Assembly: GCA_039096225.1 (NCBI GenBank)
Contig: JBBPEB010000009.1
Span: 895,001 to 959,000, forward strand
Direction of reading: 5' to 3'
DNA length: 64,000 nucleotides
From: Blastocystis sp. Blastoise
Taxonomy: Eukaryota; Sar; Bigyra; Opalinata; Blastocystidae
The position numbers were made by a program, and so were the translations under genes. Positions 17,255 through 29,836 of this stretch are shown piece after piece. The notes beneath the pieces were generated by a model. That model did not search any database. It was not told where the DNA came from and saw only the letters and a list, made by a program, of their open reading frames with translations. Within the stretch, counting starts at the first letter, position 1. Each line of letters begins with the position of its first letter.

Positions 17255-19193
17255 ATTACTATATATATGAGAATAGGCAAAAAAATTCCCATTGGTCAGT
17301 TTTTGGAAAATGCATTTGATTGGTTAAGGTATACTATAGTTTGTACCCACAACTCCTCTAAACTTACGGGGAGTTAACTTTTGGTTGAAACACAGTTCAA
17401 TAGGATATAACATGTAGTTGTGCACCATATATTTGGTTAAGCGATATTGTTTATAATTAAAAAGTTATTAATAAAAGAACAGAAAACATGATTTTTGAGT
17501 CGTTTTTGATTGGCTCTTTGGGATCGTCCCGATAAAAATTGTTGACCAGACAATTGGAAAATAAACATGGGGTAAACTTGATTTTTTCTCAATCCCACAA
17601 TATACGTTATCCGTGTTTATTCTTTATATTTATCTATTTTTTAATACTTTTTCATATTGAACACGTGAGGCCTTAACGGTCAAATTTAGATTCTTAATTT
17701 GACATCATATTCTGATTCAGGAGGTCAAAAAACCTAGGTGTACCAATTTTGAGCTCCTGAGGACGATTTTTGAGTGATCGATATTTTCTTTGATCTTCTT
17801 ATAATCGACTAATATTACAGTATTGTAATCAATAGGTCCTCAAACTACTATAGTTAAAACAGAGTCTTAAAATAATGAGTTTGAGTGTCACAATTCTGAA
17901 AAATGTGAATTAAGTGGTCTTAGAGGATAAGATTCAATATAATGACTTTTGTTTAGTAAACTAGAGATAATACTCTATACTATGTTAAAAGGAAAGTCAA
18001 AATTATGATGGTCAAAGTGTATCACCAAATGACAAAATGTGTCTTAAAAAGTAAAAGGGTGTCTATATGTGTTTCAAATGTTAAGTCAAGTCAATTCTAT
18101 GAATAAGAGCTTTAAATAAATAGTTTAAGGTTGTCAAATTCAAAAGAATGTGTAAAACATAGTCTTAAACTATGAATAAAAAATTTAGAGATATTAATTA
18201 GTGTACAGCTGTAGTAGCTCTACAACATATCAAAAGTACAAAGAAAATAATTTTTAGAGAGTGGATGTGTGAAGGGTTGTGACTATTATTTAAAATTTAT
18301 TTTTACTTCAGTTTGAGCAAAATCGTGAATTTCGTGCACTGTAGAAAAATTGAGTCAAAAAATCAACTCTAAGGGTCTTAATTTAAAAAAATGTAAAAAT
18401 GAGTAACTTAGAGGACGAGATTCAATATTTGAGTGTTTATTCATTAAACTAGAGTGTATGATCTATATTATATTAAAAGAAGGGACGAAAATGTTTTGAT
18501 CAAAGTGTATGACCAAATGGTAAAGTGTCTTTAAAAGTGTTATGGTGATGCCAGTTGTGTTTAAGGGTCTAAATCAAGTTTACTCTTAAAATATCAACTT
18601 TAAATAACCAGTTAAAGGTTGTCAATTTGTCAAAATGTTTTAAAGCGTGTCTTAAACAAAGAGATTCAAGAAGTTGACTTTCATTTTATACATAACATGT
18701 ATATATAAACACTTTACTAAAAGAACTTTGGAAAATATTGTGGATGAGTGTTTTGTCAAATGGCAAAGTTGTATCAAGAGTTGATTGTTTCCATTCATTT
18801 TTGTTTAAATCAATGTTTTATGTCTACTCTATAAAAATAACCTTTTAATACTGAGTTTAACGTTTAAAAGTCAACATGTGTGTTTGGTTTGTTTACTTTT
18901 GAGAGTTGAAAATCAGTTTAAAATGATAAATTATGACATACACGTCTATATTGATTGATTCAAACAGTTTTGAGATGACTTAGTTGCTCGAGTTAAAATG
19001 GATTTTGTTCTCATTCTGACTGTTGTTGAGAAGAGGAAGTCTAAAAAAAACTATAAAAAGTTAGATATATGTATGCAATGTCAAAATTGAAAAGTATAAA
19101 GTAAAATGGATTAAAATGAATTTAAAAAAGAGAATATATATATATAATAATAATATGTAAAAAAAAATATTAAAAAACAGGAGAAAAATAACA
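17255..19193 (+). repeat. Repeat A, copy 1 (2 kb, non-coding)
   Basis: Starts with CATTACTATATATATGAG and ends at the tRNA-like element T1. Direct copies are at 20,151 and 27,184. The first 400 bp are highly conserved between copies and include AAATTCCCATTGGTCAG and a GGGGAGTTAACTTTTGG phrase. The remainder is a chain of modules about 245 bp long with GAGATTCAA at 18,417 and 18,661. No frame of useful length is open. Confidence 0.75.
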
Positions 19194-19260
19194 CTTCATG
19201 TCAGGAATTGAACCTGAAAACAATCTATAATGATTGCTTCTCTCCTTCTAGAGCATAAAG
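19194..19260 (-). ncRNA. tRNA-like cloverleaf T1 at the end of repeat A1
   Basis: Minus strand: acceptor CTTTATG pairs with CATGAAG (seven pairs, one G-T); D-like arm CTCT-AGAAGG-AGAG; a seven-pair anticodon-like arm with loop ATTATA; T arm TCAGG-TTCAATT-CCTGA. GGTTCAATTCC matches the pol III B box. Bases 8-9 and a T33 are missing, so it is not a normal tRNA. Confidence 0.5.
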
Positions 19261-19285
19261 GGAGTTTATAAATAATAATAATAAT

Positions 19286-19326
<41 letters not shown>

Positions 19327-20150
19327 GGAATGAAGGAAGTAGGAAGAAAGAAGTAGGAAGTAGGAAGAAAGAAGAAAGAATGAAGAATGAGGAAGAATGA
19401 AGTAGGAAGGATGAGGAAGGATGAGGAAGAAGGAAGAATGAGGAAGGATGTAAAAGTAGGAATGATGAGGAAGAAGGAAGAATGAGGAAGAAGAAGGAAA
19501 AAACAAGGATGAAGGATGAGGAAGAAGGAAGAAGGAAGAATCAAGGATGGGAAAGAAGAAAGAAGGAAGCAGGAAGAAGGAAATGATGAATGATGAAGCA
19601 GGAAGAAGTAGGAAGAAGTAGGAAGAAGTAGGAAGAATGCCAGATGAGGAAGAAGGAAGTAGGAAGAATAAGGAAGACGGAAGAAGGATGAGAAAGAAGG
19701 ATGAGAAAGAAGGAAGAAGTAAGTAGGATGAGGAAGAAGGAAGAATAAGGAAGGAAGAATGACGGATGAGGAAGGAAGGAAGAAAGAAGTAGGAAGGATA
19801 AGAAAGACGGAAGAAGAAAGAAGGAAGAAAGAAGGAAGAAAGAAGTAGGAAGGATAAGGAAGAAGGAAGAAGTAAAATGAAGAAGAAAGAAGGAAGAAAG
19901 AAGAAAAAAGAACAAGAAGACTATAAAACCTATATATAATAGAAAACATATAAAAATAAATAAATAATAAATAAATAATAAATAAATAAATATAATAAAT
20001 AAATAAATAAATAAATATAATAAATAAATAAATATAATAAATAAATATAATAAATATAATAAATAAATATAATAAATAAATAAATAAATATAATAAATAA
20101 ATAAATAAAAAACATAAATAAATAAATAAAAAACATAAATAATAAATAAT
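19261..20150 (-). repeat. Purine (AAGG/AAG) tract and (TTTA)n tract between A1 and A2
   Basis: An AT dinucleotide run, about 590 bp of GGAAG-type purine repeats, then about 200 bp of (AAAT)n. Long minus-strand open frames (a 307-residue Phe/Leu/Ser/Ile run) reflect the repeats. Near 19,918 the tract passes through a CCTATATATA splice-like junction, as do its relatives at 22.6 and 29.6 kb. Confidence 0.7.
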
Positions 20151-22086
20151 CATTACTATATATATGAGAATAGGCAAAAAAATTCCCATTGGTCAGTTTT
20201 TGGAGAATGCATTTGATTGGCTACTATATACTATAGTTTGTCGCCGCAACTCCTCTAAACTTACGGGGAGTTAACTTTTGAGTGAAACACAGTTCAATAC
20301 GATATAACGTGTAGTTGTGCACCGTATATTTAGTTAAGCGATATTATTTATAACTAAAAAGTTATTAATAAAAGAACAGAAAACATGATTTTTGAGTCGT
20401 TTTTGATTGGCTCTTTGGGATGACCCCGATAAAAATTGTTGACCAGACAATTGGAAAATAAACATGGGGTAAACTTGATTTTTTCTCAATCCCACAATAT
20501 ACGTTATCCGTGTTTATTCTTTATATTTATCTATTTTTTAATACTTTTTCATATTGAACACGTGAGGCCTTAACGGTCAAATTTAGATTCTTAATTTGAC
20601 ATCATATTCTGATTCAGGAGGTCAGAAAACCTAGGTGTAGCGATTTTGAGCTCCTGAAGACGATTTTTGAGTGATCGATATTTTCTTCGATCTTCTTATA
20701 ATCGACTAATATTGTATCATAGTAATCAATAGGTCATCAGACTACTATAGTAGAAACAGAGTCTTAAAATAATGAGTTTAAGTATGACAATTTTGAAAAA
20801 TGTGAATTAAGTGGTCTTAGAGTGAGAGATTCAATATAATGACTTTTATTTAATAAACTAGAGATAATACTCTATACTATGTTAAAAGAAGAGTCAAAAT
20901 TATGAAGGTCAAAGTGTATGACCAAATGACAAAATGTGTCTTAAAAAGAAAAAGGGTTTGCATATGTGTATAGAATGTTAAGTCAAGTTTATTCTATGAA
21001 TAAGAGCTTTAAATAAATAGTTTAAGGTTGTCAAATTCAAAAGAATGTGTAAAACATAGTCTTAGACTATGAATAAAAAATCTAGAGATATTAATTAGTG
21101 TACAGCTGTAGTAGCTCTACAACATATCAAAAGTACAAAGAAAATAATTTTTAGAGAGTGGATGTGTGAGGTGTTGTGACTATTATTTAAAATTTATTTT
21201 TACTTCAGTTTGAGCAAAATCGTGAATTTCGTGCACTGTGGAAAAATTGAGTCAAAAGGTCAACTCTAAGGGTCTTAAATTTAAAAAAATGTAAAAATGA
21301 GTGACTTAGAGGACGAGATTCAAAATAAGAGCTTTTATTCATTAAACTAGAGTGTATGATCTATATTATGTTAAAAGAAGGGACGAAAATATGTTGATCA
21401 AAGTGTATGACCAAATGGTAAAGTGTCTTTAAAAGTGTTATGATGATGACAGTTGTGTTTATATGTCTGAATCAAGTCTATTCTTTAAATATTAGCTTTA
21501 ACTAATAAGTTAAAGGTTGTCAATTTGTCATAATATTTTAAAAACTATCTTAAACAAAGAGATTCAAGAAGTTGACTTTCATTTTATACATAATATGTCT
21601 ATATAAACACTTTAACAAAAGAACTTTGGAAAATATTGTGGATGAGTGTTTTGTCAAATGGTAAAGTTGTATCAAGAGTGAATTGTTTCCATTCCTTTTT
21701 GTTTAAATCAATGTTTTATGTCCACTCTATAAAAACTATCTTTTAATACTGAGTTTAACGTTTTAAAGTCAACATGTGTGTTTGGTTTGCTTACTTTTGA
21801 GAGTTGAAAATCAGTTTAAATTGATAAATTATGTCATAGACGTCTATATTAATTGATTCAAACAGTTTTGAGATGACTTAGTTGTTTGAGTTAAAATGGA
21901 TTTGTTCTCATTGTGACTGTTGTTGAGAAGAGGAAGTCTAAAAAAACTATAAACAGTTAGATATATGTATATAATGTCAAAATTTAAAAGGTATAATCTA
22001 AAAGAGATAAAAATAAGTTTAAAAAAAGAGAAAATATATATATATATATAATACGTAAAAAATATTAAAGAAAAAGAAAAATAAGA
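20151..22086 (+). repeat. Repeat A, copy 2
   Basis: Direct copy of 17,255-19,193 with scattered substitutions and small indels. Module phrase GAGATTCAA at 21,315 and 21,559, 244 bp apart. Ends at T2. No gene. Confidence 0.75.
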
Positions 22087-22153
22087 CTTCATGTCAGGAA
22101 TTGAACCTGAAAACAATCTATAATGATTGTTTCTCTCCTTCTAGAGCATAAAG
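22087..22153 (-). ncRNA. tRNA-like cloverleaf T2
   Basis: Almost the same as T1: CTTTATG/CATGAAG acceptor, CTCT/AGAG D-like arm and the same T arm. The anticodon-like stem has an A-T pair where T1 has G-T. Confidence 0.5.
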
Positions 22154-22843
22154 GGAGTTTATAAATAATAATAATAATAATATATATATATATATATAAT
22201 AAGGAGGAAGTAGGAAGTAGGAAGTAGGAAGGAAGAAGGAAGAAGGAAGGAGGAAGTTTAAGAAGGAAGGATGAAGAAGTAAGAAGGAAGGATGAAGAAG
22301 AAGGAAGAAAGAAGGATGAGGAAGAAGGAAATAGGAAGAATCAAGGATGGGGAAGAAGAAAGAAGGAAGAAGGAAGGAGGAAGAAGAATGAAGAACCAAG
22401 GTGAAGAAGAAGGGAGAAGTAAGAAGTAAGTACGAAGAATGAAGGAAGAATGAGGAAGAAGGAAGAAGGAGGAAGAAGTAAAGAATGAAAAGAAAGAAGG
22501 CAGAAAGAAGAAGGAAGAAGGAAGAAGAAGGAAGGAAGAATGAAGTAAGTAGGAAGGATGAGGAAGAAGGAAGAAGTAAGAAGGAAGAAGAACGAAGATA
22601 GAAAGAAGAAAAAAAAACTAAGAAGAATATTAAACCTATATACAATAAATAAACATAATAAATAAATAAATAAATAAATAAATAATAAACAATAAATATA
22701 TATATAAATATATATATATATAATTAATAAATAAATAAACATATAAAAAAAATGAATAAATAAATAATAAATAAATAAATAAATAATAAAAAAAAATGTA
22801 AACAATAAATAATAAAAATAATAAATAAAATATAAATATATAC
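22154..22843 (-). repeat. Purine tract and (TTTA)n tract, inverse of the 16.6-kb tract
   Basis: Close inverse complement of 16,561-17,254, including the same order of irregular GGAAG units and (TTTA)n. Open frames are repeat artefacts. Confidence 0.7.
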
Positions 22844-23157
22844 CTTTAAAATAACCTTGAACGACAGATTAAAGAAGGAAAATATTTAGCAACGAAGACC
22901 ACAACACATCCATTGAAGTTTCTTTCCTATAGAATAAAAATTATTAATAATATATAGAATAAATTATATGTAAAGACTAAATAAATAATATTGATAATAA
23001 AAATAATAAATAATAAAAACGAATTAACAAAAAGAAAAACAGATCTTAAGAAATAAATAATATATTTATATACCTGAAACAAAGTAATCCATTACACACA
23101 ACCAAGACCACTTCAAGAACCCTTCACTACCACAACCAAGACAAATACAAAAGAATC
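22844..23157 (-). pseudogene. Partner gene exons, unit 2
   Basis: Exons 23,157-23,074 and 22,928-22,844 with GT-AG borders. Exon 1 is open and Cys/Trp-rich (CICLGCGSEGFLKWSWLC). Exon 2 continues GKKLQWMCCGLRC to a stop. An upstream start exon is not seen. Function unknown; may be a short Cys-rich protein or a remnant. Confidence 0.35.
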
Positions 23158-23514
23158 CTATAGAAAAGTGTATTATTTTAAATAAATAAATATATACATA
23201 CAAATATATATAAAAATAATAACTAAACAATATCAAATAAATAAATAAAACATACTCAGTCAATCAATATAATTAAATATTTAAAAAAAGAGTAAAGAAC
23301 TATGTTTTTTGGGTACCCAAAATGATTTTAAATAAGAATGACCCAATTATTACTTTAGTAAATAAATCAATGAAAAATTAAGGTTTTTTTTGATTTCTAT
23401 TATGTTTAAAGAAGCATATTTTGAAAATAGACCCTATTATATTTATTAATACAAATGAAATAGGATTCTTAAATACATATTCAAATACTTAATTGTATAT
23501 TATATTATTAAATA
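23158..23514. promoter_or_regulatory. Divergent core, unit 2
   Basis: Spacer between minus-strand partner exons and plus-strand micro-exon gene M. Contains inverse GGGTACCCAAAA near 23,310 and a conserved TATTTTGAAAATAGACCC-like phrase near 23,417. No gene. Confidence 0.4.
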
Positions 23515-24654
23515 AGATGTCTAAAAACAACAAAATGTCATCCAGGAGGAGGTCTGGAAATAAAAAATAATTTATATTTCAAAGAAAATCAGGTATATTA
23601 TATCTATTTGTTATTATTATTCATATTTAGGTTCTTCTACTCAATAGAATCCAGTTGTGTATGCTCTTGGTCTTGGTGGTACTTGCTATGATGGTCTTTA
23701 ATGTATATATTTTTCCATTTCTTTTTTTTTAAATTATTTATTATATTATTTTAGGTTCTTCTATGCTATTTGAATTATGCAGTGGTGGTGGTGTTGCCTG
23801 TTATGCTAACTGTGAAGGTATGTTGTCAATGATTTGTTTTTATTTTTTTAACTTTTCTTTATTTATAGGTTCTTCTGTTGTTTTAAATGATGCTAATGGT
23901 TCTAATGATGTGATTGTAGGTTCTTCTTATTGTATTGAAGGTATGTTGCCAATCATTTAATTTATTTTTATATTTTATTATTATTTTTTTATTATTTCTA
24001 TATATATATATAGGTTCTTCAGTTGCTGTGCATGTAAACAGTGGTGTAGATGAAGATATCTGTGTAGTGTTGAAGGTATGTTGTCATTCATTTATTTTTC
24101 TTTTTTTACTTTTATATATATAGGTTTGTTTTATTGATGTAAATGTTGCTATGGATGTTGTTGGTGATCAGATAGACTGTTCCTATGGTATTAAAGGTAT
24201 ATATATATATTGTCATTCATTTATTATTATTTTTTTTTATTTATTATTTGTCTATTACTGTTTCTTTATAGGTTCTTTTATTGTTGTGTGTGTGGTTGCT
24301 GAAGGTGTTAATAATTAAGGTATGTCTATTTTTTTAATTTAATTTAGTTTATTTTTATTTATTATTTATATATAGGTCCTTCTATTCTGATCGAGTCTTC
24401 TATTATAGGTAATGAAAGGTATATACTTATTTCTTCCTTTCTTTTTTTTTTAATTTATTAATTATCTTATCATTATATATAGGTTCTTCAAGTCAGTTAT
24501 GATATGATACTTATTTTTCTGTTCCTTCTTTAGAAGGTATATATATTTTTATTGTTTATATATTTTTTATTATTTATTATATATAGGTGTCTTTTCTAAT
24601 AGGGGATCTTATCACCCTAATGTTGGCTTTTATTTTAATAATAAAAATATATCT

Positions 24655-24685
<31 letters not shown>

Positions 24686-24835
24686 ACAAATATTTATATT
24701 TCTTTTAATATATATATCTATATATTTTATCTATATAGTGATGGTGTGAATAGTTCTTTAATGCTGAAGGTATATATATATATATTTATCTTTTATTTCT
24801 ATAGGTTCTTCTAATTTGGTTGGCATACTTAACAT
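23515..24835 (+). pseudogene. Micro-exon gene, copy M
   Basis: A first exon at about 23,515-23,590 encodes a short peptide starting MSKNNKMSSRRR with a stop at codon 18. Then come micro-exons at 23,631-23,702, 23,755-23,817, 23,869-23,940 and 24,014-24,075, followed by six or more to 24,820. The fourth is 62 nt, one base shorter than in the other copies, and the next has an extra base, so the frame is lost. Splice sites are intact throughout. GTG stands where copy R has its in-frame ATG. It may be a pseudogene or a non-coding spliced transcript. Confidence 0.4.
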
Positions 24836-24875
24836 ATTATTTTATTTTTGTTTTGTTTTGTTTTGCTTTGTTTAT
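24836..24875. other. T-rich spacer between copy M and repeat B1
   Basis: Short run of TTTTG repeats. Nothing else seen. Confidence 0.4.
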
Positions 24876-26229
24876 TATTATTATTTTTTTTTTTCACAGA
24901 TAATATCTTTCTATTATCTGTTTTCTTAGTATTATTTATTTATTTTTGTTTTGTTCGTTTTTTATAATTTTTATTGTGCTTACTATTAAGATAATTTTGA
25001 AATTAGTTAATGTTATTAGTATGTGGTCCTTAATATTGTTTTAATTTATAATAACATTCATTTATCACCTAATCTGATATAGACTAGCGATATAATTACA
25101 TCAATGATTGAGTTATTATTAAGTTTTGTATTCTCCACTTTCATTTATATATTTAATTATGTGTAAAATTTTAAGCAATAAGAAATGTGAAAAAATAGGT
25201 TATTAAATTAAGAGATTTAAAATTATAGAAATTGTTTAATATAGAACAACATGTACTCTACAACATATTAAAAAATAAGAGAATTTCATTTTTGACAAGT
25301 GAATTAAGAATGCGTTTGAGTTGTTCAGAAATTTTAAAGAGTAAGTCTATTCTTTTAAAATTGTGTTTTTGTTATACTATGAAAATTTTGACTTTTAAAA
25401 ACAAGTTTAAAGGGATTATTTTTTTAAAATGTAGAAATGAATTATCCAAAGGACGAGATTCAATATAAAACATTTTATTTATCAAACTATTATTTATAGT
25501 CTGAATTATATTAAAAGGAGGGACAAAAATACTCTTGACAAAGTGTATGACCAAATGAAAAATGTTTATAAAGAGTGTCAAAATGGTAGCTAATGTATTG
25601 ATAGAGTTATGTTGAGCATAGTGTTAAAATATAAGCTTTTTAAATTAACTATAAGTGTGTTAACTTTTCAAAATGTATAAAAAAGGGTCTTTAGGTCAGA
25701 GATTCAAGACATTCAACTATAAGTAATATATGAAATAATGAGATCTATACTATGTGAAAGTTACGTCTAAAACTATTTTGATACACTGGATATCAAAATG
25801 GTGAAGTCTCTTTACAAGCGATATTGTTGACACCTTTATGTATAGAAATGCTATTTAAAGTGACTTTATTAATATTAATTCTAAAATTATGTGTTTAAGT
25901 CGTTAAAGTGAAAATGAATGTTGACTTTGTTGTGTTAGATTCGTTTTAGTTTTATGAAATGGTTAAAGAAAGTGTAAACTACCTTATTATAATCTATTTA
26001 AAATGATTTTACATAATAATGACTTTCAATACTTAACATTGTGACCCATTTCTAAATTTATTAGCTTTAGAAACTCCATAATAATTAAAGCAGTAACTCA
26101 ACTATTTATAAATACAAAATATATTTTTAAAATAATAAATAACAAATATAATGATTCAAAAACGATTTCTTATTTTTTTTAAAGTATTGTTTTTAGTTTT
26201 TCAGATACTATTCAAAAGTAAATTTTAAT

Positions 26230-26297
26230 TCTTATATCAGGAATTGAACCTGATTACAATCAATATATGATTGTAACTCTCCATATAGAGTATAAGA
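26230..26297 (-). ncRNA. tRNA-like cloverleaf T4 in repeat B1
   Basis: Acceptor TCTTATA pairs perfectly with TATAAGA, a complete change from T1-T3 with pairing kept. D-like arm CTCT-ATATGG-AGAG, anticodon-like stem TACAATC/GATTGTA with seven-base loop ATATATT, T arm TCAGG-TTCAATT-CCTGA. Bases 8-9 absent. Confidence 0.5.
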
Positions 26298-26460
26298 AGT
26301 GTTAATAAAATAATATATATAATATATAATAAGTAACATATTATAGATAATAAGTAACATATTATAGATAATATTTAATAAATAATATATATTATATAAT
26401 ATATAGTAGATAATAAGGAAAGAAAGTGAATAAAAACAAAACACTTATTATTCATTGCAG

Positions 26461-26506
26461 CCGCGGTCCGGTGCCGTTAGGCCCCGGACCTGCGGCGTGA
26501 CCCTAG
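26461..26506 (+). repeat. GC hairpin with CTAG end of repeat B1
   Basis: Stem CCGC-GGTCCGG (26,461-26,471) pairs with CCGGACC-T-GCGG (26,484-26,495) around an inner GCC-GTTA-GGC hairpin. Seven bases later comes CTAG (26,503-26,506), then T. This is the arrangement of a Helitron 3' terminus (hairpin, then CTRR before a host T). Confidence 0.6.
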
Positions 26507-26960
26507 TAAAAATGAAAATAATAAATAAAATATAAATATATACCTAATAGATTAATCTGAAACCACAGACTAAAGAAGAATGACATGAAAAAACGAAGAC
26601 GACAACACATCAACAACATTTTCTTTCCTATAGAATAAAAATAATTAAAAACTATTTAATAAATGATATAAAAAGACAAAATAAATAATATAGATAACAA
26701 AAATATAAAATAAAACAAAGTAATGAGAGAATTAAAAAACAAATACTATAAAAATAAATATATATTATATACCTGACACAAAGTAATCCAATTCACATAG
26801 CCGTGACCACTTCAAGAACTCTTTACTACAACAACCAAGACAAATACAAGAGAATCCTATAAAAAAGTGTATTATTTTGAATAAATAAATAACTATATAG
26901 ATAGATAGATATAATGCAATATAAAACAATATCAAATAAATAAATAAAATATACAGAATC
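26507..26960 (-). pseudogene. Partner gene exons, unit 3
   Basis: Minus-strand exons at about 26,858-26,772 and 26,632-26,545, bounded by CTATAG and GTATAT. Reads CICLGCCSKEFLKWSRLC, then GKKMLLMCCRLRFF with no early stop. Upstream is a TAAATAAATA spacer. Status unclear. Confidence 0.3.
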
Positions 26961-27183
26961 AAATAATATAATCAAATATTTAAAAAATGTAAAAAACTAT
27001 GTTTTTTGGGTACCATAAATGTTTTTAATAGAAAATGACCCAATTATTACTTTTGTAAATAAATCAATGAAAACTCAAGGGTATTTTTGATTTCTATTAG
27101 ATTTTAAGAAGCATATTTTTATAAAAGACCCTTTTCTTTAAAAGTAGAAATATAAACACAATTTTTATATTAAGAGAAAACAC
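26961..27183. other. Divergent core, unit 3, interrupted by repeat A3
   Basis: Carries the GGGTACC phrase near 27,008. The inverse of 15,905-16,090 continues up to AACACTTAT at 27,183, where repeat A3 begins. The other arm of this unit is missing, which shows A-type repeats can insert into or replace parts of these units. Confidence 0.5.
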
Positions 27184-29064
27184 TTATCATTACTATTATA
27201 AAGCAAATAGGCAAAAAAATTCCCATTGGTCAGTTTTTGGAAAAACCATTTGATTGGCTACTATATACTATAGTTTGTCGCCGCAACTCCTCTAAACTTA
27301 CGGGGAGTTAACTTTTGGTTGAAACACAGTTCAATACGATATAACGTGTAGTTTTGCACCGTATATTTGGATAAGCGATATTGTTTATAATTAAAAAGTT
27401 ATTAATAAAAAAACAGAAAACATGATTTTTGAGTCGTTTTTGATTGGCTCTTTGGGGTGACCCCGATAAAAATTGTTGACCAGACAATTGAAAAATAAAC
27501 ATGGGGTAAACTTGATTTTTTCTCAATCCCACAATATACGTTATCCGTGTTTATTCTTTATATTTATCTATTTTTTAATACTTTTTCATATTGAACACGT
27601 GAGGCCTTAACGGTCAAATTTAGATTCTCAATTTGACATGATATTCTGATTCAGGAGGTCCAAAAACCTAGGTGTAGCGATTTTGAGCTCCTGAGGACGA
27701 TTTTTGAGTGATCGATATTTTCTTCGATCTTCTTATAATGGACTAATATTGTAGCATAGTAATCAATAGGTCATCAAACTACTATAGTTAAAACAGAGTT
27801 TTAAAATAACGAGTTTAAAAGTGACAATTTTGAAAAATGTGAATTAAGTGGTCTTAGAGTGAGAGATTCAATATTATGACTTTTATTTAGTAAACTAGAC
27901 TTATAACTCTATTCTATATTAAAAGGAGAGTCAAAATTATGAAGGTCAAAGTGTATGACCAAATGACAAAATGTGTCTTAAAAAGTAAAAGGGTTTATAT
28001 ATGTGTTTAGAATCATGTATCAAGTCTATTTTATGAATAAGAGCTTTAAATAAATAGTTTAAGGTTGTCAAATTTAAAAGAATGTGTAAAACATAGTCTT
28101 AAACTATGAATAAAAAATTTAGAGATATTAATTAGTGTACAGCTATAGTAGCTCTACAACATATCAAAAGTACAGTTAAAATAATTTTTAAAGAATGGAT
28201 GTGTGAGGTGTTGTGACTATTATTTAAAATTTATTTTTACTTCAGTTTGAGCAAAATCGTGTTTTTGGAACACTGTAGAAAAATTAACTTAAAAAATCAA
28301 CTCTAAGGGTCTTAATTTTTAGAAAATGTAAAAATGAGTGACTTAGAGGACGAGATTCAAAATAAGAGCTTTTAGTCATTAAACTAGAGTGTATAACCTA
28401 TATTATATTAAAAGGAGGGACAAAAATATTTTGATCAAAGTGTATGACCAAATGGTAAAGTGTCTTTAAAAAGTCTAAAGTGTTGACTAATGTGTTCATA
28501 GGTCTAAATCAAGTTTAATTTTAAAATATTAGCTTTATATAATAAGTTAAAGGTTGTCTATTTGTCAAAATGTATTAAGTAGTGTCTTAAACAAAGAGAT
28601 TCAAGAAGTTGACTTTCATTTTATAGATAGCATGTGTATATAAACACTTTATGAAAAGTACTTTAGAAAATATTGTGGATGAGTGTTTTGCCAAATGGTA
28701 AAGTTGTATCAAGAGTTGATTGTTTCCATTCCTTTTTGTATAAATCAATGTTTCGTGTTTACTCTATAAAAATAAATTATTAATACTGAGTTTAACGTTT
28801 TAAAGTCGACATGTGTGTTTGGTTTGTTTACTTTTAATTATTAAAATTGAGTTTAAATTGATAAATTATGTCAGACACGTCTATATTGATTGATTCAAAC
28901 AGTTTAGAGATAATTTATTTGTTTGAGTATAAATAGATTTGTTCTCATTGTGACTGTTGTTAAGAAGAGGAAGTCTAAAAAAGCTATAAAAAGTTAGATA
29001 TATATGTTTAAGATCAAAATTGAAAAGTATAAATTAAAATGGTTTAAAATAAATTTAAAAAAGA

Positions 29065-29115
<51 letters not shown>

Positions 29116-29148
29116 GTGAATAAAATATTAAAAAATAAAAAAATAACA
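27184..29148 (+). repeat. Repeat A, copy 3
   Basis: Third direct copy, more diverged at its 5' end (CATTACTATTATAAAGC). Module phrase GAGATTCAA at 28,352 and 28,596, again 244 bp apart. Followed by an (AT)n run and T3. No gene. Confidence 0.75.
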
Positions 29149-29214
29149 CTTTATGTCAGGAATTGAACCTGAAAACAATCTATATGATTGTTTCTCTCCT
29201 TCTAGAGCATAAAA
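29149..29214 (-). ncRNA. tRNA-like cloverleaf T3
   Basis: Acceptor TTTTATG with CATAAAG (last pair T-G), the same D-like and T arms as T1, anticodon-like loop reduced to five bases (ATATA). Confidence 0.5.
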
Positions 29215-29793
29215 GGAGTTTATAAATAATAATAATAATCAAATATATATATTTATATATATATAATAAGAAGGAAATGAAGTGGAAGGATGAGGAAGAA
29301 GGAAGTAGGAAGGATTAGGAAGAAGAAGTAAGAATAAGGAAGGATGAGGAAGAAGGATGAGAAAGAAGGAAGTAAGAAGAAGTAAGAATAAGGAAGGATG
29401 AGGAAGAAGGAAGAATCCAGAATGAAGAAGAAGTAAGTAAGAAGAATCAAAGATGAGGAAGAAGGAAGAAGGAAGTAGGAAGTAGGAAGTAGGAAGCATG
29501 AATGAAGAATGAAATAGGAAGAAGGAAGCATGAATGGAGAAGGAAATAGGAAGAAGGAAGAAGGAATGAAGAAGGAAATAGGAAGTAGAAAGAATGAGAA
29601 AGAAGTAAGAAGGAAGAAGAAAGAAGAAAAAAAAGAATAAGAAGATTTTAAACCTATATAAAATAGAAAACATATAAAAAAGATAATATAAATAATTAAT
29701 AAATACATAAATAAATATTAAAAATAAATAAATAAACATATAAAATAAATAAATAATAATAAATAAATAAACATATAAATATAATAAATATAA

Positions 29794-29836
<43 letters not shown>

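Larger units (their letters stand above)
24876..26506 (+). mobile_element. Repeat B, copy 1 (Helitron-like 3' end)
   Basis: Homologous to 36,013-37,768 along its length with many substitutions. It contains module phrases GAGATTCAA at 25,455 and 25,699 (244 bp apart), the tRNA-like T4, then a GC-rich hairpin and CTAG followed by T. Both copies lose similarity right after CTAG-T. No helicase gene is present, so it would be a non-autonomous element. The 5' end lies in a TTATTATT run and is not resolved. Confidence 0.55.

Noticed and set aside
16599-17319. Plus-strand 223- and 218-residue Phe/Leu/Ser frames
   Set aside because: They translate simple CTTC and TTTA repeats; two overlapping frames are open at once and composition is purely repeat-driven.
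19266-20189. 307-residue minus-strand frame
   Set aside because: Same artefact over GGAAG and (AAAT)n repeats, with other frames also open.
25232-25581. Small frames in repeat B1 and similar ones near 34,326
   Set aside because: They lie in degenerate 245-bp modules whose other copies have the frame broken.
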